A stretch of 64,000 nucleotides of DNA from Firmicutes bacterium AM41-11 (GTDB lineage: Bacteria; Bacillota_I; Bacilli_A; Erysipelotrichales; Erysipelotrichaceae). The stretch spans positions 62,001-126,000 of the forward strand of contig QUIQ01000001.1 in the NCBI GenBank assembly GCA_003480165.1. The letters run 5' to 3'. The translations under genes were made by a program, and so were the position numbers. Shown piece by piece: positions 26,883-35,280 of this stretch; the first letter of the stretch is position 1; each line of letters opens with the position of its first letter. A model generated the notes under the pieces. It made no database searches, was not told the DNA's origin, and saw only the letters and a program-made list of their open reading frames with translations.

Positions 26883-27428
26883 TTATACACGATTATAAAG
26901 AATTGGTTCATCGTATCCAAATGTTTTCTTTCCATTCATTTCCATGCTTTCAGATACTTCAAGACAAGTATCTGAAAATCTTTCCCACAATATGAGTTTC
27001 ATGACAGGTGAAAACTGACTTGTACTTCCACCTTCCCAAATACCATTCTTTTCACGATAAAGAGCAGGTGTGAACTTTTCTGATTTTTTAAGATCTGTAT
27101 ACTCTACTTTATGCATAGAAGCGTAGGAAAAAGTATTCTTGTCTTCACCTTTTGGAATTTCATAGGATGAAAGCAAAACACCATCCTCACTCTCTGTAAA
27201 TAAGAAGAGATGTGGTGAGGCATGACGCTTCCCATTAGTTTCATAGTAGCTTTCTTCTACAACAAATAGACCATTAAAGTCGTTTGGTAGATTTTTTATC
27301 TTGTTATTACATACCGTATTCACGTGCTCTGCATAAGGAAATTCTTTTCCTGCTTTTTGCATAGCTTCAAATTGTTCACGATTATCAAAATGACCAGTCA
27401 TAAGGCGTACAAAATTTTCTAGTTTCAT
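26883..27428 (-). CDS. CpcT/CpeT-like protein of unknown role
   Basis: A 181-residue soluble protein without a signal peptide or membrane segment. The N-terminal part, GHFDNREQFEAM near residue 12 and FVVEESYYE near residue 53, resembles the start of CpcT/CpeT chromophore lyases: a GxFxNxEQ turn, then an acidic EQxY-like strand. In cyanobacteria these proteins attach bilins to phycobiliproteins, which a bacterium like this does not make, so any ligand or partner is unknown. The resemblance was judged by eye. GGAGG precedes the ATG, and a TATAAA box lies about 30 bases upstream. It is a lone gene in the accessory stretch between the tRNAs and the PEPCK-like gene. Confidence 0.5.
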   Translation of the reverse strand: MKLENFVRLMTGHFDNREQFEAMQKAGKEFPYAEHVNTVCNNKIKNLPNDFNGLFVVEESYYETNGKRHASPHLFLFTESEDGVLLSSYEIPKGEDKNTFSYASMHKVEYTDLKKSEKFTPALYREKNGIWEGGSTSQFSPVMKLILWERFSDTCLEVSESMEMNGKKTFGYDEPILYNRV

Positions 27429-27455
27429 ATACTTTTACCTCCATGCAATACGATT

Positions 27456-27593
27456 TTATAGAAACATTAACTGTAATCCCAGTAGAATCATCCATACATA
27501 TGCACATGTTTTAGGAATCATTAATAAACCAATTTTTGGCTTAGATTTGCTGAAAAGAGTTACTGGCAAATAAAATCCAAAAGGAGTAAGCAA
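27456..27593 (-). CDS. Possible small membrane peptide or gene remnant (45 aa)
   Basis: A 45-residue frame opening with TTG at 27593. AAGGAG, formed by the last codons of the PEPCK-like gene, lies seven bases before it. Residues 25-45 are hydrophobic (TCAYVWMILLGLQLMFL). The frame starts inside the stem of the PEPCK terminator, which argues against efficient expression. It may be the eroded end of a membrane protein gene. Confidence 0.25.
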   Translation of the reverse strand: MLTPFGFYLPVTLFSKSKPKIGLLMIPKTCAYVWMILLGLQLMFL

Positions 27594-27606
27594 TCGCCTA
27601 CTCCTT
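27578..27606 (-). terminator. Probable terminator overlapping PEPCK-like stop
   Basis: AAGGAGTA and TACTCCTT pair around a ten-base loop, followed by TTTT on the minus strand. The stem includes the last codons and stop of the upstream gene. The short T run makes it moderate at best. Confidence 0.5.
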
Positions 27607-29292
27607 GTTTTCATTAATAAAGTCTAATAATTGTTCTGCCGCAACATTTAAGCCCTTACGGTTTTCACGGCTGAATCCTAAGTGTGTATAAATTTCACCT
27701 GTAAAGATTCCATTATCTTTTAAGCAACGGAAAGTTTTATCAATTAATGGTTCACAAACATCTTCCATTTGCATAGGTCCAAATGGATTCGCAAAGTATG
27801 TTGTAGAAATACCAACTTCTTGCGTTGTTCCTAAAGCCATACGTTTACCAAGCTTACAAGTCTCTTTGACTTCTTCTACAGATAATTCAGCTAAACCATA
27901 TTTATCAGTGTAGTTATTGGCATACGCAAATAAATCAATCTTATGGTTGGTAACCACAAAATTATATGGAGAAGCTGGGGTAACCATACGACTGTTTGGA
28001 TTTTCCGGAGCCATAAATACAGAGCGGTCCATATCACGATATGGTGTACCTGGTTCCAAATCATCTAATCGAATAAAGGCACCAATCTCTGTACCTTGAC
28101 CATATGGAACACCATCTTCGATATGAATCGTACCCATATCATCAAAGATAACTTGCACATCACGAATATAGTCTTTACCAGCCGCTTTTAAAGCTTCAAT
28201 GGATTCAGACTTTCCTGCTCCAGAGTCACCCATCAACATGATGTTCTTGCTGGAACCATCTTTCATGCAAATCTTCACAAATGCACCATGAATTGGTAAC
28301 CAGCCATCATGCATCTTACGAACATTGTGCAATGTTAACATCATTTTCTTTAAGTATCCAAAATAATCCATACGTGGATGATCAGAAATGCATCCTACCC
28401 AAATATCATTGTCTTCATCATGATAAAATTGGGTTTCGTTCCGTCCATCTTCATTTCCGACAATACAAATCAAATCTGGTTTTTCTTCAGCTTCTTCACG
28501 CGTAGCTAATTCAAATAAGTTAGCTAGAGATAAAGCCAATGACATGTATTTGATATTAAAATATGTCATACAAGATAAAGATCCAACCTTACATGGGTAA
28601 CAGAACCAGTTCTCTGCATCGCCAGTAAAGTAATTCATTGGGTTTTCTTGAATTTGGTTAATGACACCAGTACGTTTTGATGACTTATTATGTAAGATCA
28701 TTGGTGTACGAAGCATAACGGTATCAATAATAGGAATCTCTTGTAGTTTTGAATATTCTTTAGGGAATAAAGTATTTCGTGTATGAATAGAGAAACAAGC
28801 ATTTGTACCAGCTTGGGCTTGGCGATATACACGGTTATAACGATCTTGTACACGTTCTTCTAATAAACGATAGGTACGTAAAATTAAATCATTTAGATTA
28901 GAATCTAAGGCAACAAGGGTATTCACACCAAATCCATCTTGGTCTCCACTCTTCATGAAACCAAAACGACTAGGCGACCGCCAGAATTTATATACTTGTT
29001 CAATAACTTCTAACAAGGTTTCTGCATTTTTGGCATAAGGACTATCAATTTCGTTTAATTCAAAAATTGATAATTGACGTAAGAATTTCGCAAACTCTTT
29101 AGCACTCTCTTCGTGAGACAATTTTCCATCTTGCGTTAAGTAATTTAAGATTTTCTCATTGGTTTGTTGCGAAATATAGTATTGAATTAGAACATGAAAA
29201 GCTTGACCCTTTAGTAAGGCATCACGATTTTTCGGATACGCTAAATCATAGTTCATTACAATTTGGTGATTTGATAAATAAATCTTGTTCAT
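27598..29292 (-). CDS. Phosphoenolpyruvate carboxykinase-like P-loop protein
   Basis: A 564-residue protein with a PEPCK/HPr-kinase-type P-loop, GDSGAGKSE near residue 360. This is followed by an acidic segment, VIFDDMG near residue 388, which could bind metal. The C-terminal part has YGLAELSVEEVKETCKLGKRMALGT and ends like the C-domain of PEPCK. The N-terminal half is unlike standard ATP-PEPCK, which is nearer 530 residues and has a threonine-rich GxSGTGKTT loop. It may interconvert oxaloacetate and PEP, or be a kinase of unknown substrate. ATG at 29292 is chosen over an upstream in-frame ATG because AAGGAGG lies just before it. The promoter TTGCAT-17-TATACT and an upstream cre-like site suggest catabolite control. 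Confidence 0.65.
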   Translation of the reverse strand: MNKIYLSNHQIVMNYDLAYPKNRDALLKGQAFHVLIQYYISQQTNEKILNYLTQDGKLSHEESAKEFAKFLRQLSIFELNEIDSPYAKNAETLLEVIEQVYKFWRSPSRFGFMKSGDQDGFGVNTLVALDSNLNDLILRTYRLLEERVQDRYNRVYRQAQAGTNACFSIHTRNTLFPKEYSKLQEIPIIDTVMLRTPMILHNKSSKRTGVINQIQENPMNYFTGDAENWFCYPCKVGSLSCMTYFNIKYMSLALSLANLFELATREEAEEKPDLICIVGNEDGRNETQFYHDEDNDIWVGCISDHPRMDYFGYLKKMMLTLHNVRKMHDGWLPIHGAFVKICMKDGSSKNIMLMGDSGAGKSESIEALKAAGKDYIRDVQVIFDDMGTIHIEDGVPYGQGTEIGAFIRLDDLEPGTPYRDMDRSVFMAPENPNSRMVTPASPYNFVVTNHKIDLFAYANNYTDKYGLAELSVEEVKETCKLGKRMALGTTQEVGISTTYFANPFGPMQMEDVCEPLIDKTFRCLKDNGIFTGEIYTHLGFSRENRKGLNVAAEQLLDFINENKE

Positions 29293-29315
29293 TGCACAAT
29301 CCTCCTTGGTTCTAT

Positions 29316-29344
29316 AGTATAATTTATAATTTTTAAAAATGCAA
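29316..29344 (-). promoter_or_regulatory. Promoter of PEPCK-like gene
   Basis: TTGCAT (29339-29344) and TATACT (29316-29321) on the minus strand are 17 bases apart, about 25 bases before the ATG. Confidence 0.65.
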
Positions 29345-29361
29345 AACAAGTAATTTCTTTC

Positions 29362-29375
29362 AGAAAGCGATTTCA
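29362..29375 (-). promoter_or_regulatory. cre-like site upstream of PEPCK-like gene
   Basis: TGAAATCGCTTTCT matches the core of the CcpA site, TGNAANCGNWNNCW, at every fixed position. It lies upstream of the -35 box, the place where CcpA more often activates. A direct repeat TTTCAGAAAGC surrounds it (29359-29369 and 29379-29389). Confidence 0.55.
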
Positions 29376-29396
29376 GTTTTCAGAAAGCATTGAAAA

Positions 29397-31088
29397 TTAT
29401 TCATAAATAGCCGAAATCATAGCTTCTACATCTTCTAAAGCAACTTCTTTTTTCTCAGAACTATTGCGATCTACCCATTCCAAAATGCCATTTTCAACGC
29501 CTCGACCAACCGTAATACGATGTGGAATACCAATCAATTCCATATCTTTAAACTTAACGCCTGGTCTTTCTTTACGATCATCTAACAAGACATCATAGCC
29601 TTTTTGTTTACAGAATTCATATAAACGATCAGCAACTTCCATTTGTTTTTCATCTTTATTAGAAATAACAACGATAGCTAAACGGAAAGGTGCGATTTCA
29701 TCGGGCCACATCAACCCTTTCTCATCGTTATATTGTTCTGCAACAGCAGCCATACAACGTTCTAGACCAATGCCATAGCATCCCATCCAGATTGGTTTTT
29801 GTTGGTTATCTTTATCTGTATATAAAACATTCATGCTCTTTGAATATTTCGTACCTAACTTAAATAAGTTCCCAGCTTCAATTCCATGTTCAAAAGTAAG
29901 TGGTTGATGGCAACAAGGACAAATATCTCCTTCTTGAACTTGGCATAAGTCGCCAACTTTTTCAGCCTTGAAATCTTTACAGTTGACATTTTCATAATGT
30001 TTATCGGTTTGGTTTGCCCCTACGATAAAGTTTTTCATTTTTAAAACCTGACGATCCAAATAAACTGGACAATCAATACCTACAGGACCCGCAAAACCAA
30101 CTTTGGCATGCGTAACTTTTTCTACATCCGCAAAAGAAGCCAATTCCATTTCTACAGCATTTAACATCTTTAAGGCTTTTGCTTCATTTAATTCACGATT
30201 ACCTGGGATACAGAAAGCGACAATTTTTCCATCTACATTGTAAATTAAGGTCTTCACAAAATCGCTGGCCTTCTTACCAAAGAAAGCTGCTACTTCATCA
30301 ATCGTCTTTGCATCTGGGGTAGCTTTTAACTCCATTTCTTTTTCTGCTTCCGTATTTTCTGGCATGCAGTCTACAACTTCGGTAATTTCCATATTGCTGG
30401 AGAAATCACAGTTTTGACAACCTACGACAATATCTTCACCAATTGGAGAAATTGCTTGATATTCTTCACTTAAAAGTCCACCCATTGCACCTGTATCGGC
30501 ACGAACAATTTTGTAGTTTAAACCTAAACGATCAAAAATACGATTGTAGGCATCATACATTTTGTCATAAGATGCATCTAAACCTTTTTCATCTACATCA
30601 AAAGAATAAGCATCCTTCATAATAAATTCACGTACCCGAATCAATCCAAAACGAGGACGCGTTTCATCACGATACTTGGTTTGAATTTGATAAAGGTTGT
30701 AAGGAAAATCTTTATAACTCTTACCATCCATTGCTGCCGCTAGCGTAAATAGTTCTTCATGCGTAGGACCTAAGACATATGGACGGTTGTAACGGTCTTT
30801 TAAGGCAAACATATTCGAACCAAAAGCCTCACGACGACCCGATTGAATATAGACTTCTTCCGGAATCAAGGCTGGCATCAATAATTCTTGGGCATCTTTG
30901 GCATCCATCTCCTCACGGATAATATTTTCAATTTTTGATAATACTTTCTTCCCCATTGGCATGATCATGTACGTTCCCGCACTACTTTTTTTAATCATCC
31001 CAGCGCGGACAAGTAAATTACTTGAAACGCTGTCTTCATCTTTCGCGTTTTCTCTTAATGTATAAAAATAACTATGACTTAATTTCAT
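29397..31088 (-). CDS. proS: Prolyl-tRNA synthetase (bacterial type)
   Basis: Class II synthetase that charges tRNA-Pro and edits mischarged Ala. The 563 residues contain the synthetase motifs (GPTHEELFT near residue 107, RPRFGLIRVREFIMKDAYSFD near residue 140 in two halves), an editing domain between about 230 and 390, and the C-terminal anticodon domain with DDRKERPGVKFKD near residue 500. The ATG overlaps the stop of the upstream U32 protein as ATGA, with GGAG nearby. It ends the three-gene trhP1-trhP2-proS operon. Confidence 0.97.
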   Translation of the reverse strand: MKLSHSYFYTLRENAKDEDSVSSNLLVRAGMIKKSSAGTYMIMPMGKKVLSKIENIIREEMDAKDAQELLMPALIPEEVYIQSGRREAFGSNMFALKDRYNRPYVLGPTHEELFTLAAAMDGKSYKDFPYNLYQIQTKYRDETRPRFGLIRVREFIMKDAYSFDVDEKGLDASYDKMYDAYNRIFDRLGLNYKIVRADTGAMGGLLSEEYQAISPIGEDIVVGCQNCDFSSNMEITEVVDCMPENTEAEKEMELKATPDAKTIDEVAAFFGKKASDFVKTLIYNVDGKIVAFCIPGNRELNEAKALKMLNAVEMELASFADVEKVTHAKVGFAGPVGIDCPVYLDRQVLKMKNFIVGANQTDKHYENVNCKDFKAEKVGDLCQVQEGDICPCCHQPLTFEHGIEAGNLFKLGTKYSKSMNVLYTDKDNQQKPIWMGCYGIGLERCMAAVAEQYNDEKGLMWPDEIAPFRLAIVVISNKDEKQMEVADRLYEFCKQKGYDVLLDDRKERPGVKFKDMELIGIPHRITVGRGVENGILEWVDRNSSEKKEVALEDVEAMISAIYE

Positions 31089-32290
31089 ATCTTTTTTCTC
31101 CTCTTTCGAATCATGGCGCCTACCTCTTTAGGGCCTTGCCAATAAGTCTTTACCTTCTGCATCGGTTTGTTACAAACCACTAAAGGAAGATCATTTTCAT
31201 CCGTAATTCCGGTTAAAGAAATATCCGTACTCAATGTATGCGGACCAAATATTTCTAATTCATCATCCAAGGTAAACTTGTTCTTTACTTGTAGTAAAAC
31301 TGAATCATCATCAACGGCTAAAACCGAAGCCACATATTCCTGAGTAACGGTTTCATCATGGTCTTGATACAATTGTACCTGATAGCCTGGAATCCCTTGA
31401 TAAAAACCAGGACCTGTTTGGCGGTTTTCCGCTTTCGCAATTTCAAATTGAATATCTTTTAATTGCTGATCACTTACGTATCCTTGTTGATAAATCAAAT
31501 CAATGAGATGGCGATAACTGGAAACCACTGTAGCTAAATAATACGCTGATTTCATACGTCCTTCAATCTTTAAAGAAGAAACGCCCCATTCTATAAAAGA
31601 AGCAATTTGATTCACAGCTTGTAGATCCTTGCTAGACATAGAAAAGAGATTATCCGGATTAGAAACCTCGGTATTACCATCCATTAAATGATATTTCCAC
31701 CGGCAGCTTTGGGCACAACCCCCGCGATTGGCATCCCGTAGAGTCATATGGTTGCTTAAAACACAACGCCCGGAATAAGAAATGCACATACCACCATGAA
31801 TAAAGACTTCAATGGGTAAAATATCTGCTTGTGCAATTTTCTTGATTTCATCCATTTGACATTCTCTGGCAAGTACGACACGATCCATCCCCTGCTCTTT
31901 CCAAAAACGAACCGTATTCGAATTGGTTGAAGAATGTTGGGTAGAAACATGCACTTCAAAATGACAACCCAACTTTTTCGCTGTCATCATTATCGAAGGA
32001 CTGGCCACAATAATGGCATGAACCCCTAATCGATCTAAGTCAAGAAGATAGTCTTCCAAACCTTCTAAATCACTTTCATGAGGCAACATATTTACCGTTA
32101 CATGTACATGGGCAGAATGGGCATTCGCAAATTCAACCAATTCTCCAATTTCTTCTAGAGAGAAATTCGAGGCACGCGATCGTAAAGAAAAAGATTTTCC
32201 TCCAATATAGACCGCATCGGCACCATATAAAATAGCCGTTTTCGCTTTTTCTAAATTGCCAGCAGGAGCTAACAGTTCGATTTTTTTCAT
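31085..32290 (-). CDS. trhP2: U32-family protein, tRNA 5-hydroxyuridine synthesis (TrhP2/YrrO type)
   Basis: A 401-residue protein of the peptidase U32 family. In Bacillus the YrrN/YrrO pair is needed for prephenate-dependent hydroxylation of U34 in tRNAs (TrhP1/TrhP2). The start KKIELLAPAGNLEKAKTAI and the cysteine-bearing block MCISYSGRC with RGGCAQSCRW near residue 180 are conserved; the cysteines probably hold an iron-sulfur cluster. ATG at 32290 follows AAGGAGG, and earlier in-frame codons lie in the upstream gene. Placement beside proS, whose tRNA carries U34, fits a decoding role. Confidence 0.88.
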   Translation of the reverse strand: MKKIELLAPAGNLEKAKTAILYGADAVYIGGKSFSLRSRASNFSLEEIGELVEFANAHSAHVHVTVNMLPHESDLEGLEDYLLDLDRLGVHAIIVASPSIMMTAKKLGCHFEVHVSTQHSSTNSNTVRFWKEQGMDRVVLARECQMDEIKKIAQADILPIEVFIHGGMCISYSGRCVLSNHMTLRDANRGGCAQSCRWKYHLMDGNTEVSNPDNLFSMSSKDLQAVNQIASFIEWGVSSLKIEGRMKSAYYLATVVSSYRHLIDLIYQQGYVSDQQLKDIQFEIAKAENRQTGPGFYQGIPGYQVQLYQDHDETVTQEYVASVLAVDDDSVLLQVKNKFTLDDELEIFGPHTLSTDISLTGITDENDLPLVVCNKPMQKVKTYWQGPKEVGAMIRKRRKKI

Positions 32291-33120
32291 ACTGTATCCT
32301 CCTTCTTTAAGGTTGTGTTTTGATAATACCAATGGTTAGAACCATCGATTGGTGTTCCCTGACGATAAGCATTTAAGACTTGAATCGTCCACGCATCATC
32401 TTTTAAGAAAGAATCAATGCGAAACCGTTTGATTCCAAAAGATTCTAAGGAAGCAATCTCCTGAATACTTTGAATCGGCTGTTCACTAAAGATGTGTGTT
32501 CCCGTTTCATCTTCTACAATTGGCATACGATCCGAACGGGTTTGTTCGATTAAATCCAGATGACTTCGCTTTTTAAAATCTGGACGATCAATCGCATCTA
32601 AATAATTCGTAATTAATGGTCGCCGTGAATATAAAATAGAAAAATAACCATCAATCAATACTTCACATCCACCTGCAACACTAATCTGTTGAATTTCCGC
32701 AAGCGACAACTCGTGCGCTAAGCTAACGGCTAAACAGCCTTGATTGAGATAAAATTCTACATCGCGATGATTGGCAATGAGGGTTTCGGGTTGATAGACC
32801 AAGCGCGTATAGCCCATTTCTTTAGCTATATACAAAAGGCCTTCATCAGAAAAATAGATACCATCAATAGAAAGATCCTTACAAGTTTGAATAAGATCTT
32901 TACATCGATCAAAGTCAGAATCCATCATCAATTTGCAGGAATTCACATAAAGTTCCATTTGATTTGCCAAACAGATTTCTTTCCAATCTTTCAAGGCTTC
33001 TATCTCAACGGTATTAGCACTACAAACGGATAATCCTTTTATGCCAATAAGAATGGCATCAGCTCCAGCCTGCTTTAAAGCAGGTATTGAATCCATTTCA
33101 TGAATTGTCGTAATAATCAA
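32287..33120 (-). CDS. trhP1: Short U32-family protein (TrhP1/YrrN type)
   Basis: A 277-residue U32 paralogue, shorter than its neighbour and lacking the cluster cysteines; the equivalent block reads GYFSILYSRRPLI near residue 165. In Bacillus YrrN works with YrrO in tRNA hydroxylation, and the same two-gene order is seen here. The start is TTG at 33120, eight bases after GGAGG; an upstream in-frame GTG lies on that ribosome site. Its stop overlaps the trhP2 start. An extended -10 TGATAAAAT is visible about 25 bases upstream. Confidence 0.82.
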   Translation of the reverse strand: MIITTIHEMDSIPALKQAGADAILIGIKGLSVCSANTVEIEALKDWKEICLANQMELYVNSCKLMMDSDFDRCKDLIQTCKDLSIDGIYFSDEGLLYIAKEMGYTRLVYQPETLIANHRDVEFYLNQGCLAVSLAHELSLAEIQQISVAGGCEVLIDGYFSILYSRRPLITNYLDAIDRPDFKKRSHLDLIEQTRSDRMPIVEDETGTHIFSEQPIQSIQEIASLESFGIKRFRIDSFLKDDAWTIQVLNAYRQGTPIDGSNHWYYQNTTLKKEDTV

Positions 33121-33170
33121 GGAAGTCACCTCCACAATGCTTCTATTTTATCATACAACCGGAATTTGTT

Positions 33171-33200
33171 TTGCATAAATGTTTCAAAAAAGAGTATAAT
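33171..33200 (+). promoter_or_regulatory. icd promoter
   Basis: TTGCAT (33171-33176) and TATAAT (33195-33200) are 18 bases apart. The transcript would start about 23 bases before the icd ATG. Confidence 0.6.
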
Positions 33201-33229
33201 AACAGCAATTATAAGGAAGGACAAATATT

Positions 33230-34441
33230 ATGCAAAAAATTCAAATGAAAACGCCATTAGTTGAAATGGATGGCGATGAAATGACAAGAATTTTATGGAA
33301 GATGATTAAAGATGAACTCATTCTTCCCTACGTTGATTTAAAGACAGAGTATTATGATTTAGGTTTGGAAAATCGTGATGCTACCAATGATCAAGTAACC
33401 ATTGATGCCGCAAATGCCAACAAGAAATATGGTGTTTCTGTAAAATGTGCAACAATTACTCCCAATGCCCAACGTATGGATGAATACAACCTTCATCAAA
33501 TGTGGAAGTCTCCTAATGGTACGATTCGAGCTATCTTAGATGGAACCGTATTTAGAGCCCCAATTATGATTGATCCAATTGAGCCAATTGTAAAAAATTG
33601 GAAACAACCAATCACAATTGCCCGTCATGCCTATGGTGATGTCTATCGTGATACCGAATTCCGTATTGATAAACCAGGCAAAGCAACACTTTGTTTCACA
33701 GATACAGAAGGAAACAAAGAAGAACAAGAAATCTTCCAATTTGAAGGAAAAGGTGTTGTCCAAGGACTTTACAATAAAGATGATTCCATTACATCTTTTG
33801 CCCGCTCTTGTTTCAATTATGCCCTAGATAAAAAACAAGATTTATGGTTTGGTGCAAAAGATACGATTTCTAAAAAATACGATCATACTTTCAAAGATAT
33901 TTTCCAAGAAATCTATGATACAGAATACAAAGCTAAATTTGAGGCAGCTGGAATCACCTATTTCTACTCCTTAATCGATGATATTGTCGCACGTGTGATG
34001 CGTAGTGAAGGTGGTATGATCTGGGCATGTAAGAACTACGATGGCGATGTCATGAGTGACATGGTTTCAACCGCTTTTGGTTCTTTAGCTATGATGACCA
34101 GTGTCTTAGTTTCTCCAGAAGGAAATTATGAATACGAAGCAGCCCATGGTACCGTAACTCGTCACTACTATCGTTACTTAAAAGGTGAAAAAACTTCCAC
34201 CAATCCAATCGCAACGATCTTTGCGTGGACTGGTGCATTAAATAAACGTGGCGAAAAAGATGGTTTGCCTGAACTTCAAGATTTTGCCCAAAAATTAGAA
34301 CAAGCTTGCCTGGACACTTTAAACGCAGGAATTATGACAAAAGATCTTTGTCATTTAGCCCAAGGTATTGAAACAAAAGAAGTGAATTCTGAAGAATTCA
34401 TCCATGCGATTCAAACCCGTTTAAATGAATTAATGGCATAA
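33230..34441 (+). CDS. icd: NADP-dependent isocitrate dehydrogenase (eukaryote-like type)
   Basis: Oxidatively decarboxylates isocitrate to 2-oxoglutarate, mainly to supply glutamate in an anaerobe. The 403 residues match the homodimeric family shared with eukaryotic NADP enzymes rather than the E. coli type. Signs are VEMDGDEMTRI near residue 11, KSPNGTIRAILDGTVFR near residue 93, and YEAAHGTVTRHY near residue 305, the NADP-site motif. AAGGAAGGA precedes the ATG. The gene is single, diverging from trhP1, and no other TCA gene is nearby. Confidence 0.95.
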   Translation: MQKIQMKTPLVEMDGDEMTRILWKMIKDELILPYVDLKTEYYDLGLENRDATNDQVTIDAANANKKYGVSVKCATITPNAQRMDEYNLHQMWKSPNGTIRAILDGTVFRAPIMIDPIEPIVKNWKQPITIARHAYGDVYRDTEFRIDKPGKATLCFTDTEGNKEEQEIFQFEGKGVVQGLYNKDDSITSFARSCFNYALDKKQDLWFGAKDTISKKYDHTFKDIFQEIYDTEYKAKFEAAGITYFYSLIDDIVARVMRSEGGMIWACKNYDGDVMSDMVSTAFGSLAMMTSVLVSPEGNYEYEAAHGTVTRHYYRYLKGEKTSTNPIATIFAWTGALNKRGEKDGLPELQDFAQKLEQACLDTLNAGIMTKDLCHLAQGIETKEVNSEEFIHAIQTRLNELMA

Positions 34442-34445
34442 AGTA

Positions 34446-34477
34446 AATGCTAGAGAATGTTTCTCTAGCATTTTTTT
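34446..34477 (+). terminator. icd terminator
   Basis: AATGCTAGAGA and TCTCTAGCATT form an 11-base stem with a five-base loop, then a T run. It overlaps the end of the convergent HAD gene. Confidence 0.88.
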
Positions 34478-35280
34478 AATATCTTTTTATAAACATAATC
34501 GGCAACACCTGCGTGATTGTTGTCCACATCACTAATAACATCAGCCACCGCCAAGGCATCCGGACTACCATTACACATACATACGCCCGTTCCACAATAC
34601 TTTAAGAGTTCAATATCATTGGTTGTATCACCGAATGCGACAATATCTTGATTGGATAAGTTGTTATATTCACAGAACTTATGCATCGCATACGCTTTTG
34701 CGATACGTTTATCACTGAATTCAAATAAAGTAGGTTGGGTTTTATAACCAACATAATTAGGATTTGGATGTTCCTTGACATATTGTTCAATTTTAGGCAT
34801 ATCTTCTAAATTCACTCGAAATAAAATCTTCGCATTTTCTTGTGCATACAATTCTTCTAGGGAATCCACAATCACTAACTCTTTAAAAGAACGCTCTGCA
34901 CTACGACGCATTAGATCGTCATCTTTTACGGCATAGATTTTATGGTTTAAATAGATAAAGGGATTACATGGCCATTGATGCATAATCGCAAGGGTTTCTT
35001 TTAACCATTCCTTTTTCATTAAAAAATATGAATGTTCTTTTTGATGAAAACCATCCCAAAGCTCCGCCCCATTCATGCCAATGATGACATCAAATGGCCG
35101 TGATAAATTCCACATTTGTTGTTTGGGCATCAATTCATCAAGTGGTCGCCCACTAGCCAAACCAAAGGCATAGCCTTCCTTCCATAAATCCTCAATCATC
35201 TGAATATTCTTTTCGGGAATGGTTCGCTCATCGTTCATTAGCGTTCCATCTAAATCACAGATAATAACTTTTTTATGCAT
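34465..35280 (-). CDS. Cof-type HAD phosphatase
   Basis: A 271-residue HAD hydrolase of the Cof (type IIB) group, acting on sugar phosphates or cofactor phosphates. Motif I is ICDLDGTLMNDE at residues 7-18, with a large C2 cap between about 85 and 195, and motif IV is FGDTTNDIELL near residue 217. Its ATG overlaps the stop of the previous HAD gene by one base. It is the last of three consecutive HAD genes that share tight spacing. The substrate is unknown. Confidence 0.9.
   Translation of the reverse strand: MHKKVIICDLDGTLMNDERTIPEKNIQMIEDLWKEGYAFGLASGRPLDELMPKQQMWNLSRPFDVIIGMNGAELWDGFHQKEHSYFLMKKEWLKETLAIMHQWPCNPFIYLNHKIYAVKDDDLMRRSAERSFKELVIVDSLEELYAQENAKILFRVNLEDMPKIEQYVKEHPNPNYVGYKTQPTLFEFSDKRIAKAYAMHKFCEYNNLSNQDIVAFGDTTNDIELLKYCGTGVCMCNGSPDALAVADVISDVDNNHAGVADYVYKKILKKC

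Noticed and set aside
29359..29389. Repeated TTTCAGAAAGC as an insertion-site duplication
   Set aside because: The copies are 20 bases apart with no element between them; a regulatory role fits better.
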